Shown: positions 16,635 to 24,999, counted from the first letter of the stretch. The stretch is 27,109 nt of DNA from a bacterium (GCA_024277605.1 JAJRUU010000009.1:1-27109), one strand, 5' to 3'. The notes: generated by a model from the letters alone, not told the origin. A program made the numbers and translations.

Positions 16635-17426
16635 ATGAGAAAGACCAGCCGAATTTCAATTAGCATACTGCTGTTATGCATAGTCGGATGTGCTGCATTT
16701 AAGCCCCGGCCGGTAGCTCAGCCGGTAAAGGGCGTAATATCGCAAGACACGCTGTGGCAGGGAGAGGTAGCGATCGACAAGGACGTCGTGGTTTTATCCG
16801 GGGTAACCCTCAGTATTGCACCGGGCACAGTGGTCAGATTTAAAAAGAGCAAGAGCACCCGGGTCGATCCCCGCTTTTTATTCACTACTACCGAACTCAT
16901 TATCCGAGGCAGCCTGTTGGCCGAAGGCACCCCGGAACAACCTATATTATTCACCTCAGCCGAAGAACAGCCTCAGATGGAAGACTGGGCGGGAATTATC
17001 TTAGATGGAGCCGAGGCTTCCATAATTAAGCATTGTCGGCTTGAGTTTGCCCAAACCGCTGTTTATTGCATTAACGCTTCCCCTAAAATTGAGCACAACG
17101 TATTCTCCCACAACAAATACGGCATTATCTGCCAATTGGGATCCCTGCCCCAAATTCAGCAGAATGAAATTTCTGCCGGTGAAGTGGGTATTGCCTGCTG
17201 GGATGGATCGGCTCCCAAGATTATGGAGAATCGCATATTTGATAATCAGCAAGCCGGTATTCTGTGGGGAACCGGAGCTACCCCCTGGTTTGAAAAAAAC
17301 CTGATTCAGGGAAACCGTTATGGTATCTTCGGGGGGGAAGAATATATATGGACAACTAACCAGATCGAACACAATGAAGATGATTTCTATCTCAGCCCGC
17401 AAGTTCCTGGGCCGAATAATCCATAA
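16635..17426 (+). CDS. Parallel beta-helix lipoprotein
   Basis: 263 residues from the ATG at 16635, which has AGGTG close upstream; an upstream TTG at 16623 is less likely. The signal peptide ends in a clean lipobox, I-V-G-Cys19 (RKTSRISISILLLCIVGC). The mature part opens with QDTLWQGEVAIDKDVVVLSG and TLSIAPGTVVRF, then GTPEQPILFTSAEE, then short beta-helix coils (SPKIEHNVFSHNKYGI, SAPKIMENRIFDNQQAGI). This matches the pectin-lyase-like right-handed helix found in NosD-type and other surface proteins. Carbohydrate binding or a structural role is possible. Its first 130 residues resemble the next gene's product, so the two are paralogues, and the 3' end overlaps that gene's start by about 50 bases. 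Confidence 0.85.
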   Translation: MRKTSRISISILLLCIVGCAAFKPRPVAQPVKGVISQDTLWQGEVAIDKDVVVLSGVTLSIAPGTVVRFKKSKSTRVDPRFLFTTTELIIRGSLLAEGTPEQPILFTSAEEQPQMEDWAGIILDGAEASIIKHCRLEFAQTAVYCINASPKIEHNVFSHNKYGIICQLGSLPQIQQNEISAGEVGIACWDGSAPKIMENRIFDNQQAGILWGTGATPWFEKNLIQGNRYGIFGGEEYIWTTNQIEHNEDDFYLSPQVPGPNNP

Positions 17427-19464
17427 GCAGCCATTGTTTTTTGCCAGTCTGATACTGCTATTCGGACAGACAGTTTGGGCCGCTGCCCCTCCTCAGTCTG
17501 AATCTACCAAGGTCAAGAGTAAATTCATCTCTCAGGACACTACATGGGAGGGGGAAGTGATCGTTAACGGGATTATAAAAGTGGCCGAGGATGTGACCTT
17601 AACCATTAAACCCGGCACCCGGGTGCTGTTTACCCGGCGGGATACCGACGGAGACGGTCTGGGGGAACACGCCCTTCACCTTCAAGGTAAGCTCGTCGCC
17701 CGGGGAACCAAAGAGCAGCCGATTATATTTACCTCGGCCGAAGAGAACAAGCAGCGCGGTGACTGGGACGGCATCCATCTCATCGTAAGCGATAGCTGGG
17801 TAAATATCATTGAATATTGCCACATCAGTTATGCCCGCCAGGGGATTCACAGCCATTTCACCAACCTGCGCCTGCAACACAACACCTTCTCCCATAACAT
17901 GCGGGCGATTTATTTTCAAGAGATGAAAGCTGAGTTGATCGATAATCGCATTGTCAGTAACTACAGCGGCATACGCTGTCGTGAGGTAGACATAGTGCTG
18001 ACTGACAATCTGTTTGAAGGTAATTATTGGGGCATGAACCTGCGTAATTCACAACTGGTGGCCACCGGCAATCGATTCCGTCATAACCTGGTTCACGGGA
18101 TGCGCACCCGCCAGGTGGAAGGGTTTTTAGAGGGAAATGAGTTTAGCCGGAATCGGTGGGGAGTGCGTTTTCTAGAGTCAAAATTGAGCTTTATCGATAA
18201 TCTGGTACAGAACAATTATGAATCTGGAATATCATGCTTAAAATCAGAGATAGATCTCAGGGGCAATCAAATAAGGGGCAACCAACGGGTTGGCATCTGG
18301 ATACGTTCTTCACAAATCATGGCTGACAATAATCAGATATACGGCAACGGTGAAGGGATACAGCTTAAAGATTCGAACTTGAGTATTTTAAAAAACAATC
18401 AAATCGAAAGCAACGGGCTGGCTGGGGTGGCTAGCCAAAACTCTAAACTAATGCTTTCCGACAACCTTATCCGCAAAAACCAGGATGGGGTAAGGATCAA
18501 AGAAGGCGCCTCGGTTGTCATAGAAACCAACGTCATCAGCTCCAACCGCCGACATGGAATCTCCGGCGAAAAAAGCTCAGCTTATATATGGGATAACCTT
18601 ATTCAACATAATGCTGAGGACGGTTTATCATTTAAAAAATCAAGCATAAATGCGGGAGAAAATGAAATCCGGTATAATAAGCAGGCAGGTATCGACTGCC
18701 AAGAGAACTCAGCAGCCAACCTACAGGAGAACAGCATTAAAAACAATGGTACATTTGGAGTGGAATTACATCAGAGTGACATAATGGCTAAAGAAAACAT
18801 AATAATCAACAACCATCACGGGATGCTGATTGATAAATCTGGTTCGGTGGTCGTGCTGGATAACCGCATTGCCTCTAACACTACCGTAGGCATCACGTGT
18901 GAAAGCATGCGGGGTACCATCTCCGGTAATGTTATAACCGGCAACGGACAACAGGGGCTAAAAAGCGCCTATGCTGATTTTAGCCTGCGAGACAACACAA
19001 TCAACTCTAATGGGGAACAGGGTGTGCTAGATGAGGGATCGCGCCTTTTAATCGACCATAACCAGATTCAGGGCAATCAGGTGGGTATTCAACTGGATGA
19101 CACCGAGTCAGCTATTATCCAGGAGAGCCGCATCCGCTTAAACCGACAACAGGGGATTCTCTCCTCTGACGGAGAAACGCTTAATATTGAGGGCAATGAA
19201 CTTTCGGGTAATATTATAGGGCTGGCAACCGACCATAAAACCAATGTAGTGGGTAATAACATCCACGAAAACCTGGAATATAATGTTTTTCTAAGCGGAA
19301 GAGCAGATGTTATCGCCGAACGTAATTGGTGGGGAACCACTGATGAGGATACAATCGATGATTTGATCTATGACATTCAGGATAAAGATGAACTTGGCGA
19401 GGTATGGTATGGCCCGGTAGCTGAAACACCACTGGCTATTCGACCAAGCAAGGGTCTGGATTAA
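17374..19464 (+). CDS. Long secreted parallel beta-helix protein
   Basis: About 696 residues if translation starts at the ATG at 17374; a second ATG at 17380 is equally possible and neither has a strong ribosome-binding site. Both starts lie inside the preceding gene, consistent with translational coupling. The signal peptide is KQPLFFASLILLFGQTVWAA. An N-terminal segment (QDTTWEGEVIVNG, GTKEQPIIFTSAEE) is paralogous to the upstream lipoprotein. About twenty beta-helix coils follow (pattern N-x-I-x-x-N-x-x-GI). The C-terminus has RNWWGTTDEDTIDDLIYDIQ, a motif often seen at the end of such lyase-fold proteins. No lipobox. No catalytic residues of a known polysaccharide lyase can be identified. 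Likely periplasmic or surface-exposed. Confidence 0.85.
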   Translation: MKMISISARKFLGRIIHKQPLFFASLILLFGQTVWAAAPPQSESTKVKSKFISQDTTWEGEVIVNGIIKVAEDVTLTIKPGTRVLFTRRDTDGDGLGEHALHLQGKLVARGTKEQPIIFTSAEENKQRGDWDGIHLIVSDSWVNIIEYCHISYARQGIHSHFTNLRLQHNTFSHNMRAIYFQEMKAELIDNRIVSNYSGIRCREVDIVLTDNLFEGNYWGMNLRNSQLVATGNRFRHNLVHGMRTRQVEGFLEGNEFSRNRWGVRFLESKLSFIDNLVQNNYESGISCLKSEIDLRGNQIRGNQRVGIWIRSSQIMADNNQIYGNGEGIQLKDSNLSILKNNQIESNGLAGVASQNSKLMLSDNLIRKNQDGVRIKEGASVVIETNVISSNRRHGISGEKSSAYIWDNLIQHNAEDGLSFKKSSINAGENEIRYNKQAGIDCQENSAANLQENSIKNNGTFGVELHQSDIMAKENIIINNHHGMLIDKSGSVVVLDNRIASNTTVGITCESMRGTISGNVITGNGQQGLKSAYADFSLRDNTINSNGEQGVLDEGSRLLIDHNQIQGNQVGIQLDDTESAIIQESRIRLNRQQGILSSDGETLNIEGNELSGNIIGLATDHKTNVVGNNIHENLEYNVFLSGRADVIAERNWWGTTDEDTIDDLIYDIQDKDELGEVWYGPVAETPLAIRPSKGLD

Positions 19465-19586
19465 TTATAACTAAACCCCTACGGCTAATGGATTATATAA
19501 TTGAAAAAAACCGGGCTTGCCCGGCAGGCAGTGTCTGGATTAACTATAAGGCAAAACCGCTACGGCAAAGGCGTTTGTATAATTTT
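19454..19586. repeat. Imperfect direct duplication of the beta-helix gene's 3' end
   Basis: The stretch from 19454 to about 19503 (GTCTGGATTAATTATAA ... CTACGGC ... TATAATT) recurs from 19533 to about 19586 (GTCTGGATTAACTATAA ... CTACGGC ... TATAATT), 79 bases downstream. The first copy contains the stop codon of the beta-helix gene, and the minus-strand terminator hairpin lies between the copies. Confidence 0.6.
19504..19524 (-). terminator. Rho-independent terminator for the small lipoprotein gene
   Basis: Read on the minus strand, the perfect hairpin CCGGGC-AA-GCCCGG (19524-19511) is followed directly by seven T (19510-19504). It lies about 90 bases after the stop of the lipoprotein gene at 19614. 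Confidence 0.75.
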
Positions 19587-19613
19587 CTATACTCTGCGGG
19601 ATAGAGCCAAAAA

Positions 19614-19799
19614 TCAAAAAAGCTGACTCGGCTCCTTAGGCCGCAACCGCTTCAGATTTTGCTTGTGGTCTTCAATACGTTCCTGTTTAATCTGTTCATA
19701 ATCGTCCTGCCCGGAACCTCTTCTTTTGCGGCTCGGCAGATACGCGCAACCGCTAAGATATAAAAGCCAACCCGCCATTAATAAGCAAGTCCATCTCAT
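19614..19799 (-). CDS. Small lipoprotein, unknown function
   Basis: 61 residues beginning MRWTCLLMAGWLLYLSGC, a textbook type II signal peptide with lipobox L-S-G-Cys18. The mature part is short and strongly charged (YLPSRKRRGSGQDDYEQIKQ, then ERIEDHKQNLKRLRPKE), probably helical. GGGGA lies six bases before the ATG and a rho-independent terminator follows, which supports it as a real gene despite its size. No family recognised. It converges on the beta-helix gene; membrane anchoring in the periplasm is inferred from the lipobox and basic residues. Confidence 0.65.
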   Translation of the reverse strand: MRWTCLLMAGWLLYLSGCAYLPSRKRRGSGQDDYEQIKQERIEDHKQNLKRLRPKEPSQLF

Positions 19800-19840
19800 A
19801 ATAATTCCCCACTAGTGTCATGTCATCCATGTAACGTATG

Positions 19841-19946
19841 ATTGTCATTCCCGCCCCTGCTTTCGCAAGGGTAAACTCCAGCGGGAATCCATCCTGATTT
19901 TAACTATCGGAAAATACTGGATTCCCGTTTACACGGGAATGACAAT
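19841..19946. repeat. Nested palindromic repeat of the GGGAATGAC type
   Basis: The ends are a perfect 13-base inverted pair, ATTGTCATTCCCG (19841-19853) and CGGGAATGACAAT (19934-19946). A second inverted pair sits inside, CGGGAATCCA (19882-19891) and TGGATTCCCG (19918-19927). Short repeats carrying ATTCCCG/CGGGAAT ends are common dispersed elements in many bacterial genomes, for example the dRS3 repeats of Neisseria. Confidence 0.75.
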
Positions 19947-19959
19947 AATCTGTGTTTTC

Positions 19960-19976
19960 TGACTTTTTACGAGACC
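19960..19976 (-). repeat. 17-base repeat GGTCTCGTAAAAAGTCA, second occurrence
   Basis: On the minus strand this reads GGTCTCGTAAAAAGTCA, identical to the left end of the palindromic element at 25000-25016. Here it lies between the GGGAATGAC palindrome and repeat copy A, so the same motif precedes a member of the repeat family at both places. Confidence 0.6.
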
Positions 19977-19981
19977 ATCAG

Positions 19982-20117
19982 ATTTAGTTCTTAGTATAAA
20001 TTTATCAGCTTCCTGTTCCTGCAGCCTCGGGCAAACTAAATTTTATTGGACGTTGGCTCATAAACCTTATCTCACAAGGGATGTCTTGCGAACCCAGCCT
20101 GAATTTATGAATAGATC
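19982..20117 (+). repeat. Dispersed repeat family, copy A (lacks the head palindrome)
   Basis: Matches copy B over almost its whole length: TATAAATTTATCAGCTTCCTG, CCTCGGGCAAAC, TTTTATTGGACGTTG, CATAAACCTTATCTCACAAG and GAATTTATGAATAGATC are shared, with scattered single-base changes and one small indel near 20020. The CCCGAA...TTCGGG head of the other copies is absent. From 20118 to the next gene at 20394 I see AT-rich sequence and no convincing gene or promoter. Confidence 0.8.
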
Positions 20118-20393
20118 TGACCTGGTAGGTTTTTTTTATTTAATTTGTGCCGCATTTATAAACTAGCATAATTGCAGGATCAAATCAAACACAATTGATT
20201 GCGTAACTTTGGTGCACCTTGAATATTGTATTTAGCAGGAATTTAAGCGCTTCTATTTAACTCTTTTATGGTAAGTGAGAATATACGCTTACAATTGCAA
20301 TATATTTGAAAAGTCGAGCTTATATTTTTTGTTTTTGGCATTGTTGCCCTCAGTCTAAGACACAACAACTCATTAGAAGAGGAGGAGATGAAA

Positions 20394-20825
20394 ATGACTA
20401 CTTATTCACACAGTAACTCCTTACAACTTAAACAGGTGATTCCTTCCGCAAACGAACACATAAGACCAAGGCACGGTGAATATACACACAAAAAATGCTT
20501 TTTACAGATTAAATTTTTCGCTAATGAAAATATAAGCCTAATTGGTTATGCAACTGACATTAGCTGCAATTTTACCCGATTAGACATTACATTTAAGGCT
20601 ATAAACAAAGACCGCATTATAGAGAAATTTCTGTTTAACCCAAACATAATTCCGCAACAACTCGAATTTGGAAATGGAATCGCTCTAAAAATAAAAGCGC
20701 CCCTGGATATTATATGGAATAAGTATCTTTGTGTGAATAAGAATGAAATTTATGAAATAGGGTTTGCCTTGTATCTAAGCGAAGAGCAGCGGCAAATATG
20801 GGCGGGATTCTTTAATAACATATAG
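20394..20825 (+). CDS. Hypothetical protein, possibly PilZ-like
   Basis: 143 residues from the ATG at 20394. GGAGG lies about eight bases upstream of this codon but only two before the alternative ATG at 20388, so 20394 is preferred. No signal peptide or membrane segment. The pattern KCFLQIKFFANENISLIGYA-TDIS ... FTRLDITFKAINK ... IIWNKYLCVNKNEIYEIGFALY resembles the beta-barrel of PilZ domains, which bind cyclic di-GMP (G-x-x-x-DIS and a late W ... IGF strand). The Gly normally following DIS is not present and the N-terminal RxxxR is at best degenerate (RPRHGEYTHKK), so ligand binding is doubtful. It stands alone between repeats and argJ. Confidence 0.5.
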   Translation: MTTYSHSNSLQLKQVIPSANEHIRPRHGEYTHKKCFLQIKFFANENISLIGYATDISCNFTRLDITFKAINKDRIIEKFLFNPNIIPQQLEFGNGIALKIKAPLDIIWNKYLCVNKNEIYEIGFALYLSEEQRQIWAGFFNNI

Positions 20826-20844
20826 GTATTAGCGGCTCACATAT

Positions 20845-20877
20845 AAAAACCACCGGCTACACGACCCAGCGCCGGTA
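20845..20877 (-). terminator. Possible terminator downstream of argJ
   Basis: On the minus strand ACCGGC (20876-20871) pairs with GCCGGT (20857-20852) around a 13-base loop, followed by GG and five T (20849-20845). It lies about 110 bases after the argJ stop. The stem is short and the loop large, so this is tentative. Confidence 0.4.
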
Positions 20878-20987
20878 GTTACAATGAGATTATAAAGCGG
20901 AGTTTATTACTTGGGCATAGCGCAGGGCTCAGATTGGCAGAAAACGGCCATTTTTGAGTAAAAATTAACAGACGCGTGCCCTATTCC

Positions 20988-22190
20988 TCAGCTATGATAA
21001 TCAGCGTTTATTTTAATATAATCATAGGAGAGGTCAGTAGTCCAAACCTGAGTAGTAGCAGTTCCCAGGCGTAAATCTATGGTCAGCTGGATATCTTTTT
21101 CCTTAAATAAGGTTGCCGCCCGGCTCTCAACTTCCTCCCCCAGGCTACAGCCAGACTCAACCAATTTGAGCTTACCCACATATATATCTATGCGTTCCGG
21201 CTGAATTTTGGCTGCTGCCGTACCGATAACCCCCATAATCCTGCCCCAGTTTGCCTGTTGTCCAAAAAAAGCGGTTTTAACCAGCGGCGAATCGGCAATA
21301 GCAAAGGCCACCTTCCTCGCCTGGGCTTCAGATGCAGCCCCCTGTACGTTAAGCTCTATAAATTTAGTAGCTCCCTCGCCATCTCTGACTATGGCTTTGG
21401 CCATTTTAAGGCATACATAATCCAGGGCAGCACTAAAAGCAGTCCAATCAGGGCTATCAGGCTTAAGCGGTTCCCCTCCGGCTTTGGCATTAGCCAGCAA
21501 CAACACCATGTCATTGGTGCTGGTATCACCGTCCACCGAGATACGGTTGAACGATTTATGCACCGCTCCTTTTAAGGCAACCTGTAGAATAGAGCTTTCT
21601 ATTGGGGCATCAGTAGCGATAAAGCAGAGCATGGTAGCCATTTGCGGGCGGATCATGCCCGAACCCTTGGCGATGGCGCCGATGGTGAGCAGTCTGTCGG
21701 TTATTTGGAACTGTACAGCGACCTGTTTAGGGCGGGTATCGGTGGTGAGTATGGCTTCAGCTGCATCATGGCCGCCTGCGGCGCTTAATTTAGGAATAAT
21801 TTGTTCGATACCGGTTTTAATCTTAGGCATAGGCAAGGGTACGCCAATTATCCCGGTGGAAGCCACCCACACCAGATTTTCATCTATCCCCAATCCTCGG
21901 GCGGTAAGCCGGGCCATCTGTTGTGCATCGGCCATGCCTTGTTTACCGGTGCAGGCATTGGCATTACCGCTGTTTGCAATGATAGCCTGGATTTTTCCTT
22001 TAGCAAGCCGTGTTTTGCAAAGCTGAACCGGGGCTGCCTGTACCTCATTAGTGGTAAATACCGCGGCCGCCTGGGCTTCGGACTCGCTGTAAATTAAGGC
22101 TAAATCAGATTTTTTGGCTTTAATGCCACAGCTTATCCCGGCAGTCTGTATACCGGGTACGCTGCTGATTCCACCTTCAATAACGTGCAA
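20988..22190 (-). CDS. argJ: Bifunctional ornithine acetyltransferase / N-acetylglutamate synthase ArgJ
   Basis: Transfers the acetyl group from N-acetylornithine to glutamate in the cyclic arginine pathway; some members also use acetyl-CoA. The 400 residues match the family. ArgJ cleaves itself before a conserved Thr to form two chains: here KGSGMIRPQMATML with Thr186 as the new N-terminal nucleophile. Other hallmarks are IIANSGNANACTG (70-82), VASTGIIGVPLP (109-120), and SVDGDTSTNDMVLLLAN. The start is TTG at 22190, chosen because AGGAGATAGAAG directly precedes it and the family starts with a similar short lead. It follows rpsI on the same strand but is separated by a strong terminator, so it may be transcribed by readthrough or its own promoter. 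Confidence 0.96.
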   Translation of the reverse strand: MHVIEGGISSVPGIQTAGISCGIKAKKSDLALIYSESEAQAAAVFTTNEVQAAPVQLCKTRLAKGKIQAIIANSGNANACTGKQGMADAQQMARLTARGLGIDENLVWVASTGIIGVPLPMPKIKTGIEQIIPKLSAAGGHDAAEAILTTDTRPKQVAVQFQITDRLLTIGAIAKGSGMIRPQMATMLCFIATDAPIESSILQVALKGAVHKSFNRISVDGDTSTNDMVLLLANAKAGGEPLKPDSPDWTAFSAALDYVCLKMAKAIVRDGEGATKFIELNVQGAASEAQARKVAFAIADSPLVKTAFFGQQANWGRIMGVIGTAAAKIQPERIDIYVGKLKLVESGCSLGEEVESRAATLFKEKDIQLTIDLRLGTATTQVWTTDLSYDYIKINADYHS

Positions 22191-22216
22191 CTTCTATCTC
22201 CTGGCTTAATTACAGC

Positions 22217-22281
22217 ATAAAAAAAGGAAGATAAAAAAGCCAATGCCTATAATCTACAGCTTGCGCTTCTTCATCTTCCTT
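22217..22281 (-). terminator. Strong terminator after rplM-rpsI
   Basis: Minus-strand stem AAGGAAGATGAAGAAGC (22281-22265) pairs with GCTTTTTTATCTTCCTT (22240-22224) over 17 positions, two of them G-U, around a 24-base loop. The second arm runs straight into a T-run. It begins 35 bases after the rpsI stop. Confidence 0.7.
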
Positions 22282-22315
22282 ATTTATAAATAAGTTGATG
22301 CTCTTTATAAATATC

Positions 22316-22708
22316 TTAACGTTTAGAAAACTGGAATCTGGCTCGAGCGCCCTTCTGTCCGTATTTCTTACGCTCTTTCTCACGCGAATCACGGGTTAAG
22401 AATCCAGCCTGGCGCAATGGTGAGCGTAATTCCTCATCTGCCTGAAGCAAGGCGCGTGCAATACCATGCCTCACAGCTCCCGCCTGGCCTGAGTTACCCC
22501 CGCCGTTGACATTGACCCGCACATCGTACTTATCCTGCAGGTTCAATAATTGGAAGGGCTGCATGATAACCATTTTCAGCGTCTCCCGCTTAAAATAATC
22601 ATCCATGTTTTGGCGATTAACCATAAACTCACCACTGCCGGGTTTGAGCCACACCCGCGCTACCGATCTTTTCCGTCTACCAGTTCCATAAAATGTGTAT
22701 TCAGCCAT
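22316..22708 (-). CDS. rpsI: 30S ribosomal protein S9
   Basis: 130 residues, the normal bacterial length. Diagnostic motifs: YGTGRRKRSVARVWLKPGSG near the start, VNVNGGGNSGQAGAVRHGIA in the middle, and the C-terminal QKGARARFQFSKR tail, whose final Lys-Arg reaches the P-site tRNA in the 30S subunit. It starts eight bases after the rplM stop, the almost universal L13-S9 operon, and ends at a strong terminator. Confidence 0.98.
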   Translation of the reverse strand: MAEYTFYGTGRRKRSVARVWLKPGSGEFMVNRQNMDDYFKRETLKMVIMQPFQLLNLQDKYDVRVNVNGGGNSGQAGAVRHGIARALLQADEELRSPLRQAGFLTRDSREKERKKYGQKGARARFQFSKR

Positions 22709-22716
22709 TAATAAAC

Positions 22717-23181
22717 TTACCCCTTAATATTTGCAAATTCCATTTTCTTGCCGGTAAAACCCATCGGCATCGCTTGTTGTGCCTCATGAGGGTGTTCCGC
22801 CCCTGTATATACTTTGAGTTTCTGGAGCATTTGCCGCCCCAGGGTGTTTTTGGGTAGCATCCCCTTTACCGCCTGCCGGATTATCTTTTCCTGCTTTTCC
22901 TGCATAAGCTTCTTGGCGGTAACAGATCTTATTCCCCCCGGATAACCAGTGTGCCAGTAATATTCCTTCTGTTCAATCTTATTACCGGTCAACAACACCT
23001 TATCGGCATTAATTATTATCACATGATCCCCCGTATCTAAATGGGGAGTGTACATGGGCTTATGCTTACCCTTAAGTATATGGGCTGTTTGGGAAGCTAA
23101 ACGTCCCAACACCTGCTCCTCGGCGTCTATCACATACCACTTGTGCTCTATATCTTTTTTCTTGACGGCATACGTTTTCAT
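22717..23181 (-). CDS. rplM: 50S ribosomal protein L13
   Basis: 154 residues. The family pattern is clear: KKKDIEHKWYVIDAEEQVLG, RLASQTAHILKGKHKPMYTP, GDHVIIINADKVLLTG, then GMLPKNTLGRQMLQKLKVYT and HPHEAQQ. L13 is an early 50S assembly protein. The minus-strand promoter at 23239-23211 drives the gene with only a short leader, and GGAGGAG precedes the ATG by about nine bases. It is co-transcribed with rpsI. The C-terminal region extends slightly beyond the minimal L13 (GFTGKKMEFANIKG), which is not unusual. Confidence 0.98.
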   Translation of the reverse strand: MKTYAVKKKDIEHKWYVIDAEEQVLGRLASQTAHILKGKHKPMYTPHLDTGDHVIIINADKVLLTGNKIEQKEYYWHTGYPGGIRSVTAKKLMQEKQEKIIRQAVKGMLPKNTLGRQMLQKLKVYTGAEHPHEAQQAMPMGFTGKKMEFANIKG

Positions 23182-23210
23182 TAATAAAGACTCCTCCTAA
23201 ATAGGTCCTA

Positions 23211-23239
23211 AATATATACACACTCATGCTGTTTGTCAA
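23211..23239 (-). promoter_or_regulatory. Near-consensus sigma70 promoter of rplM-rpsI
   Basis: On the minus strand TTGACA (23239-23234) and TATATT (23216-23211) are separated by exactly 17 bases: a perfect -35 and a 5/6 -10. The predicted transcript start is about 25 bases before the rplM ATG, leaving little room for a regulatory leader. Confidence 0.75.
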
Positions 23240-23275
23240 GTAAAAATATAAAATTACTAAAAGAGCAAACAAAGT

Positions 23276-24892
23276 TTAACCAGAGTGTATATTTAAATTG
23301 GTATTCTTATTGTGTTTTAGCCTCCAAATATATATATTATCTATTCTCTTTTCCAAGTCATAATTTATTTCAATAAACTCATTTAATTCGTCGAAAGAAA
23401 GGTTTGTACGCAAAGAAAAAGATGTAGCAAGAAAATATTTGGGTTTATGTCGTTGAAGTTGGTCAACTAATTCTTTTTGAGCCTCGGGGTTCCTCGTTGT
23501 CATATAGGGAAAGAGGGTAATGTACTTTGTATAAATCTTTTTCTGATCTGTTAATAAGCCAACGATATGTAGCTCATCTCCCCATACATAAACATAGTCA
23601 TCTTCGGTGGTATGTTGTTTTATATATTTAGTGGCTTGGTAGCATTTAAGTGGCTGGTAAACAATTGATGGGGAAAAAAAATCGGCATAGTAATTTTCTA
23701 TTGATTTATCTTTTAGAAATTGACCAAACCTAATCCAATTATTAGTCATATTATCTATAACGCATAATAACAGTAAAAAACAGATAAAACAGGCTGATAT
23801 TAGATTTCTGGCTTGTTTATTATGGGTAACTTTCTGTAAATAATTATTGATCTGCTGCTGAAAAATACTTACCGCATAACCGGCTAATATTGTGTTGCCA
23901 AATAAAAACGGGTACCAGTGATTGCCATGAAAAACATTTTGAACGAACACAAACAAAAAGGCTGCTACCATAAATATGGAAAATATAAGAATATTTTGTT
24001 TTTTCAGTTTAGTTTCTTCATTTTTAATGAGTTCTGTAAGTATTATGGCAATGGAGATTACCGCAAGTAAGGTTATCACCAGAACAACTTGTCCTAAAAA
24101 GGTATTAAAAACAATGAGTAGTTTTGTAACAGTAAACGTCCAATTTAGAAGAAAGGCGGAGCTGCTCATAAAAAAAGTCTGATATACCATCTCCCTGAGA
24201 GCACTTTTACTGAAAAAATAACCAAAAACTAAAAACGAAGGGATCATCCCCCCCATTATTAAAGCAAAAACATCTTTAAAAGTTTTTCTGCTAATCTTAA
24301 GTTTGCCCTCACGGAGAAAAGTCAACAACATAAACCCCAGATAAATAAAAGCTGAGGTTCCTTTAATCCAAAAGGCTGTACCGCACAAGATGCCACAAAA
24401 TAAATTGGACATCCGTCTTTTAGAAATCGATTTTTCATCCAATGTCAGGAAAAGATATAAACCCCAGATTAAACAAATAGAAAGGTAATGACCTTTAAGG
24501 CCTGCTCCTGCCCAGGCGCTAACCCTATAGAAATAAAATAATATATATAATATGCTGGCCCAAAATCCTGCCAGCCAATCATCAAATATTTTTTTACCGG
24601 TCTTATATATACCCAATAAGGCTAATAAAAGTATAAAGCAATCAAACACGCGGAAACCCACAACGGAAAGGCCAAACAACTTTATGGGGATGGCAAACAA
24701 CAAAACAGTCCCAATAGGTAGATAAACAAAGTAATCTTTATGGGGGACAACATTATGGAGAAATAAATTGCCAAAATAGAGATGGGTAGCATTATCCATC
24801 CCGAGTGGCGAATACAGATAAGGAGGGATAGATACCGATAAAACAGCTAATGTTATAATCCAATATATCCAGGTGTTATTATTTTTGCTCAT
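23276..24892 (-). CDS. GT39-like membrane glycosyltransferase (ArnT/PMT type)
   Basis: 538 residues with roughly ten to twelve hydrophobic segments. The first external loop has acidic residues at Asp33 (SPLGMDNATHLYF) and Asp53 (VVPHKDYFVYLPIG), the place where GT-C enzymes such as ArnT and protein O-mannosyltransferases keep their catalytic and donor-binding acids. A soluble C-terminal domain (from about residue 400, YQPLKCYQATKYIKQ, then DDYVYVWGDELHIVG) follows. Such enzymes move a sugar from a polyprenyl-phosphate carrier onto lipid A, protein or glycan on the outer face of the inner membrane. No clear ribosome-binding site precedes the ATG. AT-rich compared with the ribosomal genes beside it; probably part of a surface-glycan block. 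The substrate cannot be predicted. Confidence 0.75.
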   Translation of the reverse strand: MSKNNNTWIYWIITLAVLSVSIPPYLYSPLGMDNATHLYFGNLFLHNVVPHKDYFVYLPIGTVLLFAIPIKLFGLSVVGFRVFDCFILLLALLGIYKTGKKIFDDWLAGFWASILYILFYFYRVSAWAGAGLKGHYLSICLIWGLYLFLTLDEKSISKRRMSNLFCGILCGTAFWIKGTSAFIYLGFMLLTFLREGKLKISRKTFKDVFALIMGGMIPSFLVFGYFFSKSALREMVYQTFFMSSSAFLLNWTFTVTKLLIVFNTFLGQVVLVITLLAVISIAIILTELIKNEETKLKKQNILIFSIFMVAAFLFVFVQNVFHGNHWYPFLFGNTILAGYAVSIFQQQINNYLQKVTHNKQARNLISACFICFLLLLCVIDNMTNNWIRFGQFLKDKSIENYYADFFSPSIVYQPLKCYQATKYIKQHTTEDDYVYVWGDELHIVGLLTDQKKIYTKYITLFPYMTTRNPEAQKELVDQLQRHKPKYFLATSFSLRTNLSFDELNEFIEINYDLEKRIDNIYIWRLKHNKNTNLNIHSG

Positions 24893-24999
24893 AGTGTATT
24901 TATTGTTTTTATTGATTGGCCGAAGGACTCATAATTTCAGCTAACAGGTAAATATTTTAAGAGTTTTTTGAACTGAACATGTGCATTGTTTTGTTTGAC

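Noticed and set aside
23182..23210. A possible L13-type autoregulatory leader before rplM
   Set aside because: The predicted leader is only about 25 bases and has no room for a folded regulatory RNA.
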